Shown here piece after piece: positions 43,944 through 49,592 of a DNA stretch of 49,592 bases; positions within the stretch are counted from its first letter, which is position 1, and every line of letters starts with the position of its first letter. Origin of the DNA: Acidimicrobiaceae bacterium (lineage in GTDB: Bacteria; Actinomycetota; Acidimicrobiia; Acidimicrobiales; RAAP-2). The notes beneath the pieces were generated by a model. It was not told where the DNA came from, ran no database searches, and saw only the letters and a program-made list of their open reading frames with translations. The position numbers were made by a program, and so were the translations under genes. The stretch is from positions 1-49,592 of the forward strand of contig DAHUZK010000066.1 in NCBI GenBank assembly GCA_027306605.1. Direction: 5' to 3'.

Positions 43944-44869
43944 TGGACGACCCGACCTCGTCGGGCAACGATGGCGAGCGCTGGTCCATGTTGTGCCATC
44001 ACCTCGTCGAAACCGATCTCGATGGAATCGAAACCCGCCCGGCGCAGGCACTCGAGAATCGTGTCGCGCTCGAGCCAGTTCGCGTAGTGGGCGCTTCCGC
44101 CACAGAATCCGTTCCATGCCAGCGCTTCGCCGTACTCATACCTGTGTTCGGTGAAGGTGAGATCGCCAATGGCTCGTTCGGTCGCTGATCCGAAGTGAAC
44201 GGCGATCTCTGGATGATCGAGAACAGCAGGATCGTAGTAGTGAGTCCACAAAACCAGCCGATCGGAGACCCTGGCCATGGCGTTGAGAACCTCGACGGGA
44301 TCCCGCATGTGGTAAAGGACTCCGCTGGCAAGGCACAAATCGAACCGGTCGGTGCACTCGGCCAGGAACCCGTGGATGTCTCCGCACAGGAAGTGGCTGC
44401 GCTCCAAACCGAGAACCTCTTTGACGATCAGACACTTCAGAAACGCACGCGTGTTGCCCTCGACAGCAGTTATCGTGCCAGCGCCGGCCCGCTCGAGCAT
44501 GGTCGTGTGACCGGCCTCCAAGGGGCCGAGCTCGAGGATACGGTACCCCTCGATCCCGCCGATCACCTCGAGCATCCATTTGATGCGGGCGTCTTCGAAA
44601 AGCTCGGATGATCCGGTGATCACGTCGTAGGGAGGAGGCAGTCTCGAGCTCCACTCACCCGCGAAGATCTCGAGTGCCTGCTTTCCGCTCGGTGCTCCCT
44701 GTACGTACGAGTCGAGGATCGCATCACCGCTGCCGAGAGCCGCATTCTCATGCTGTGACGACGTCGTCCTCGCGACTGCGGCCTGGTGGGAAGGATCGGT
44801 ATCGGTCTCCCTGCTTGGCCTGGGCCCGCCCCCGAAGAGCCTCGACACGCGACGGGTGATGCCTGACAT
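43940..44869 (-). CDS. SAM-dependent methyltransferase
   Basis: A 309-aa class I methyltransferase. The first 45 residues are a disordered basic/Ser-rich leader. The SAM site begins at ILELGPLEAGHT (motif I), with AVEGNTRAF (acidic ribose contact), CGDIHGFL and CLASGVLYHM (motif IV-like). The C-terminus (FNGFCGGSAHY-like, then WLERDTILECLRRAGF) matches methyltransferases of surface polysaccharide clusters. It has a strong SD, AGGAGG (44875-44880, minus), and a TAGCGT -10 (44888-44893, minus). It is convergent with the glycan locus, whose last gene it overlaps by 4 bp, and so may modify the same polymer. Sugar O-methylation is likely but unproven. Confidence 0.9.
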   Translation of the reverse strand: MSGITRRVSRLFGGGPRPSRETDTDPSHQAAVARTTSSQHENAALGSGDAILDSYVQGAPSGKQALEIFAGEWSSRLPPPYDVITGSSELFEDARIKWMLEVIGGIEGYRILELGPLEAGHTTMLERAGAGTITAVEGNTRAFLKCLIVKEVLGLERSHFLCGDIHGFLAECTDRFDLCLASGVLYHMRDPVEVLNAMARVSDRLVLWTHYYDPAVLDHPEIAVHFGSATERAIGDLTFTEHRYEYGEALAWNGFCGGSAHYANWLERDTILECLRRAGFDSIEIGFDEVMAQHGPALAIVARRGRVVH

Positions 44870-44940
44870 GGTTTCCTCCTCGTTGGGACGCTAGCCCACG
44901 CGTCGCGACAGAACCGTGGAGCAGTGGGGCTGCGCTGCGC

Positions 44941-46404
44941 CTACCTTCCGCTCAGCGTCGAGATCAACCCATCGAGGATGTCATCTTCCGAGACGAGGCA
45001 ACGGTTGCATCCGTAGAGCTCCATGATCACACTCAGGATGAGCGTGCCACCGACGATCACGTCCTCTCGACCCTGCACCATGCCGGGGCGATCGAGCCGA
45101 GCAGTGGCGGACTCCGCAGAGAGGGCCTCCAGCCACAGCGCGACTTCACCGCGGTCGAGCACCGAGTGGTGGATGCGCGACCGGTCGTACTCGGTCAGTC
45201 CCTGTTGGAGGCAGGCCAGCGTGGAAACGGTACCGGCCAGACCGACGAAGAGGCTTCCCGGCTCGAGCGGAGGCAGCTTCCGTCTGACATCGTCGATAGC
45301 CTGCTCCACGAAGCGACGGGCCTGAGTCAGCTCTTTCGGGCTCGGCGGATCGTGGCGGAGAAACCGTTCGCTGATCCTCACGCACCCGGCATCGAGGGAC
45401 ATCGTCCGGACCTCAGGTGTTGCCGCTGCGTACGGGAGAGCGCGCCCGACCGACAATTCCGTGGAACCACCGCCGATATCGACCACGAGAACGGGTGCAT
45501 CGGAGTCGTACCATTCGGGGAGATGTGCGGTCGCGCCCGCAAAGGCCAATCGCCCCTCTTCCTCTCCCGTCAGCACTTCGGGCGTAACCCCGAGGATGGC
45601 AGTGGCACCATTCATGAACGTGTCCGAGTTCGCCGCATCCCTGACCGCTGAGGTCGCCACGGCGCGGATCCTCTTGACCCCTCTTCGATCCATCCTCCGC
45701 CGGTAGTCCTGCAGCGCCGTCAGCGTGCGCGCAATGGCTTCACGGGACAGCCTGTGGTTGGCGTCCACTCCCTCACCCAAGCGGGTGATCTGCATCTCTC
45801 GCTCCAGGACCGATCCCCACTCGTCGGCGACGATGAGCCTGGTCGAGTTCGTCCCGCAGTCGATCGCTGCAACCGGTCCGTCACGGGTCTGCTCGGGCCG
45901 CAGAGCTGGCGCGAACTCGCCTGAGTCGACTCCCAGCTGGTCCGCGGTCCACCGCCCGACTGGATCGTCGCCACCGGCCAGGTACCACGCCAGATGGGCG
46001 TGCAGACACTTCACCCCACGTCGCGTCCCGCCGACACCGCCGGTCGGAACCGGCCCGATGTGCCCGAGTGGAACCCGCTGGGTCCGCTCAGCGGCATGGG
46101 CCGCATGCGCCGCCGAGAGGACCTCCGGTGACACCTCGGCGGCTGCACGACGAACGCCTCCATCCGCCTCGAGGCGGCTGACCGCGCTACGAAGCCCCGG
46201 GTCCACCAGCCAGTAGCGAGTTGGCATCGGTCGCCCGTCATGGAGAATCGGGTCGTTCTCGATCACGGCGGGCGTACCGTTGCGTCGGCGCACCACCACC
46301 GAATAGGCCCCGGCAGGTTCTCTGCCCAGCAGCCGCGCCACGACACCTCGGTCAACCTCGTCCACAGCCGGGTCGGACGGTACGTTTCGCGGAGCCGCAT
46401 CCAT
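44941..46404 (-). CDS. DUF501-Ppx/GppA fusion protein
   Basis: A 487-aa protein joining two units that are usually separate neighbours in actinobacteria. Residues about 15-155 are DUF501: RYWLVDP and GVGGTRRGVKCLHAHLAWYLAGG with a conserved Cys/His pair. Residues about 176-487 form an exopolyphosphatase/pppGpp phosphohydrolase of the actin-like ATPase fold: AAIDCGTNSTRLIVAD (phosphate-1), VVDIGGGSTELSVG (phosphate-2), and LAGTVSTLACLQQGL. Ppx/GppA enzymes remove phosphate from polyP or convert pppGpp to ppGpp. It sits after ftsB in the operon mazG-eno-ftsB. In Mycobacterium these are Rv1025 and Rv1026, separate genes as I recall, so the fusion is the unusual feature. Confidence 0.92.
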   Translation of the reverse strand: MDAAPRNVPSDPAVDEVDRGVVARLLGREPAGAYSVVVRRRNGTPAVIENDPILHDGRPMPTRYWLVDPGLRSAVSRLEADGGVRRAAAEVSPEVLSAAHAAHAAERTQRVPLGHIGPVPTGGVGGTRRGVKCLHAHLAWYLAGGDDPVGRWTADQLGVDSGEFAPALRPEQTRDGPVAAIDCGTNSTRLIVADEWGSVLEREMQITRLGEGVDANHRLSREAIARTLTALQDYRRRMDRRGVKRIRAVATSAVRDAANSDTFMNGATAILGVTPEVLTGEEEGRLAFAGATAHLPEWYDSDAPVLVVDIGGGSTELSVGRALPYAAATPEVRTMSLDAGCVRISERFLRHDPPSPKELTQARRFVEQAIDDVRRKLPPLEPGSLFVGLAGTVSTLACLQQGLTEYDRSRIHHSVLDRGEVALWLEALSAESATARLDRPGMVQGREDVIVGGTLILSVIMELYGCNRCLVSEDDILDGLISTLSGR

Positions 46405-46481
46405 ACCCCAAGTCTGCCGCGACTCGGGTCGGCGCCCCGGGCGAGCGAAGCGAACCGGGCGGGTCCGGCCGCGCCGGTGGA

Positions 46482-49592
<3,111 letters not shown>

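Overview
This 49.6-kb window is a GC-rich, densely packed chromosomal segment of an actinobacterium. The evidence is GTG starts, 4-bp ATGA/GTGA overlaps, coenzyme F420 genes (cofD/cofE), a SARP-type regulator, an actinobacterial P450, and a mazG-eno-ftsB-DUF501-ppx gene order resembling Mycobacterium Rv1021-Rv1026. The style (DUF5719 protein, many leaderless-looking GTG starts, unusual fusions) suggests a deep lineage such as Acidimicrobiia, but that placement is inference. I see no rRNA, transposase, integrase, phage genes or CRISPR array. No gene-free stretch exceeds 300 bp; the longest gaps (about 200 bp) hold promoters, a tRNA-like gene or small hairpins.

Layout. 0-3.3 kb: a CPBP-family membrane protease and ftsH, divergent, with leaderless-type -10 boxes. 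3.3-8.1 kb: a minus-strand pair, a giant membrane glycosyltransferase and a DUF5719 protein. 8.2-8.7 kb: a small helical protein behind a good promoter. 8.8-15.65 kb: one tight minus-strand operon (acyl-CoA ligase, SDR dehydrogenase, three GT4 glycosyltransferases, GDP-deoxyhexose reductase) that looks like a glycan pathway coupled to lipid or acyl activation. 15.7-17.4 kb: cofD-cofE for F420. 17.4-20.3 kb: a minus operon of membrane protein, NDP-sugar pyrophosphorylase and sugar epimerase. 20.3-22.5 kb: a SARP regulator divergent from a membrane-anchored GH43 glycosidase. 22.6 kb: a class I tRNA-like gene with anticodon UAA. 22.7-25.6 kb: a P450 and a convergent type-B carboxylesterase. 25.7-29.05 kb: an NlpC/P60 peptidoglycan hydrolase, then a PlsC-like acyltransferase with an atypical SDR. 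29.07-30.8 kb: a GNAT acetyltransferase and a class V aminotransferase.

30.9-44.9 kb is a second glycan locus on the plus strand: a tandem GT2 protein, a coiled-coil protein, a GT4-like protein, a nucleotide-sugar dehydrogenase, a DPM1-like GT2, an epimerase, a four-module sulfotransferase-like/methyltransferase/GT2/GT2 fusion, and two polytopic GT-C-like membrane proteins. A methyltransferase converges on it from the minus strand. Its distal part is visibly less GC-rich and holds all three in-frame TTA codons I found in the window. 44.9-49.6 kb is the core minus-strand operon mazG (cut by the window edge), eno, ftsB and a DUF501-Ppx/GppA fusion.

How they fit: most of the window builds, decorates or remodels the cell envelope (sugar-nucleotide supply, polymer assembly, membrane and wall hydrolases, proteolytic quality control), interleaved with F420 synthesis, lipid or xenobiotic oxidation and core housekeeping genes. 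The most unusual items are the UAA class I tRNA, the four-module fusion, the DUF501-Ppx fusion, and two sugar SDRs that lack the catalytic tyrosine.
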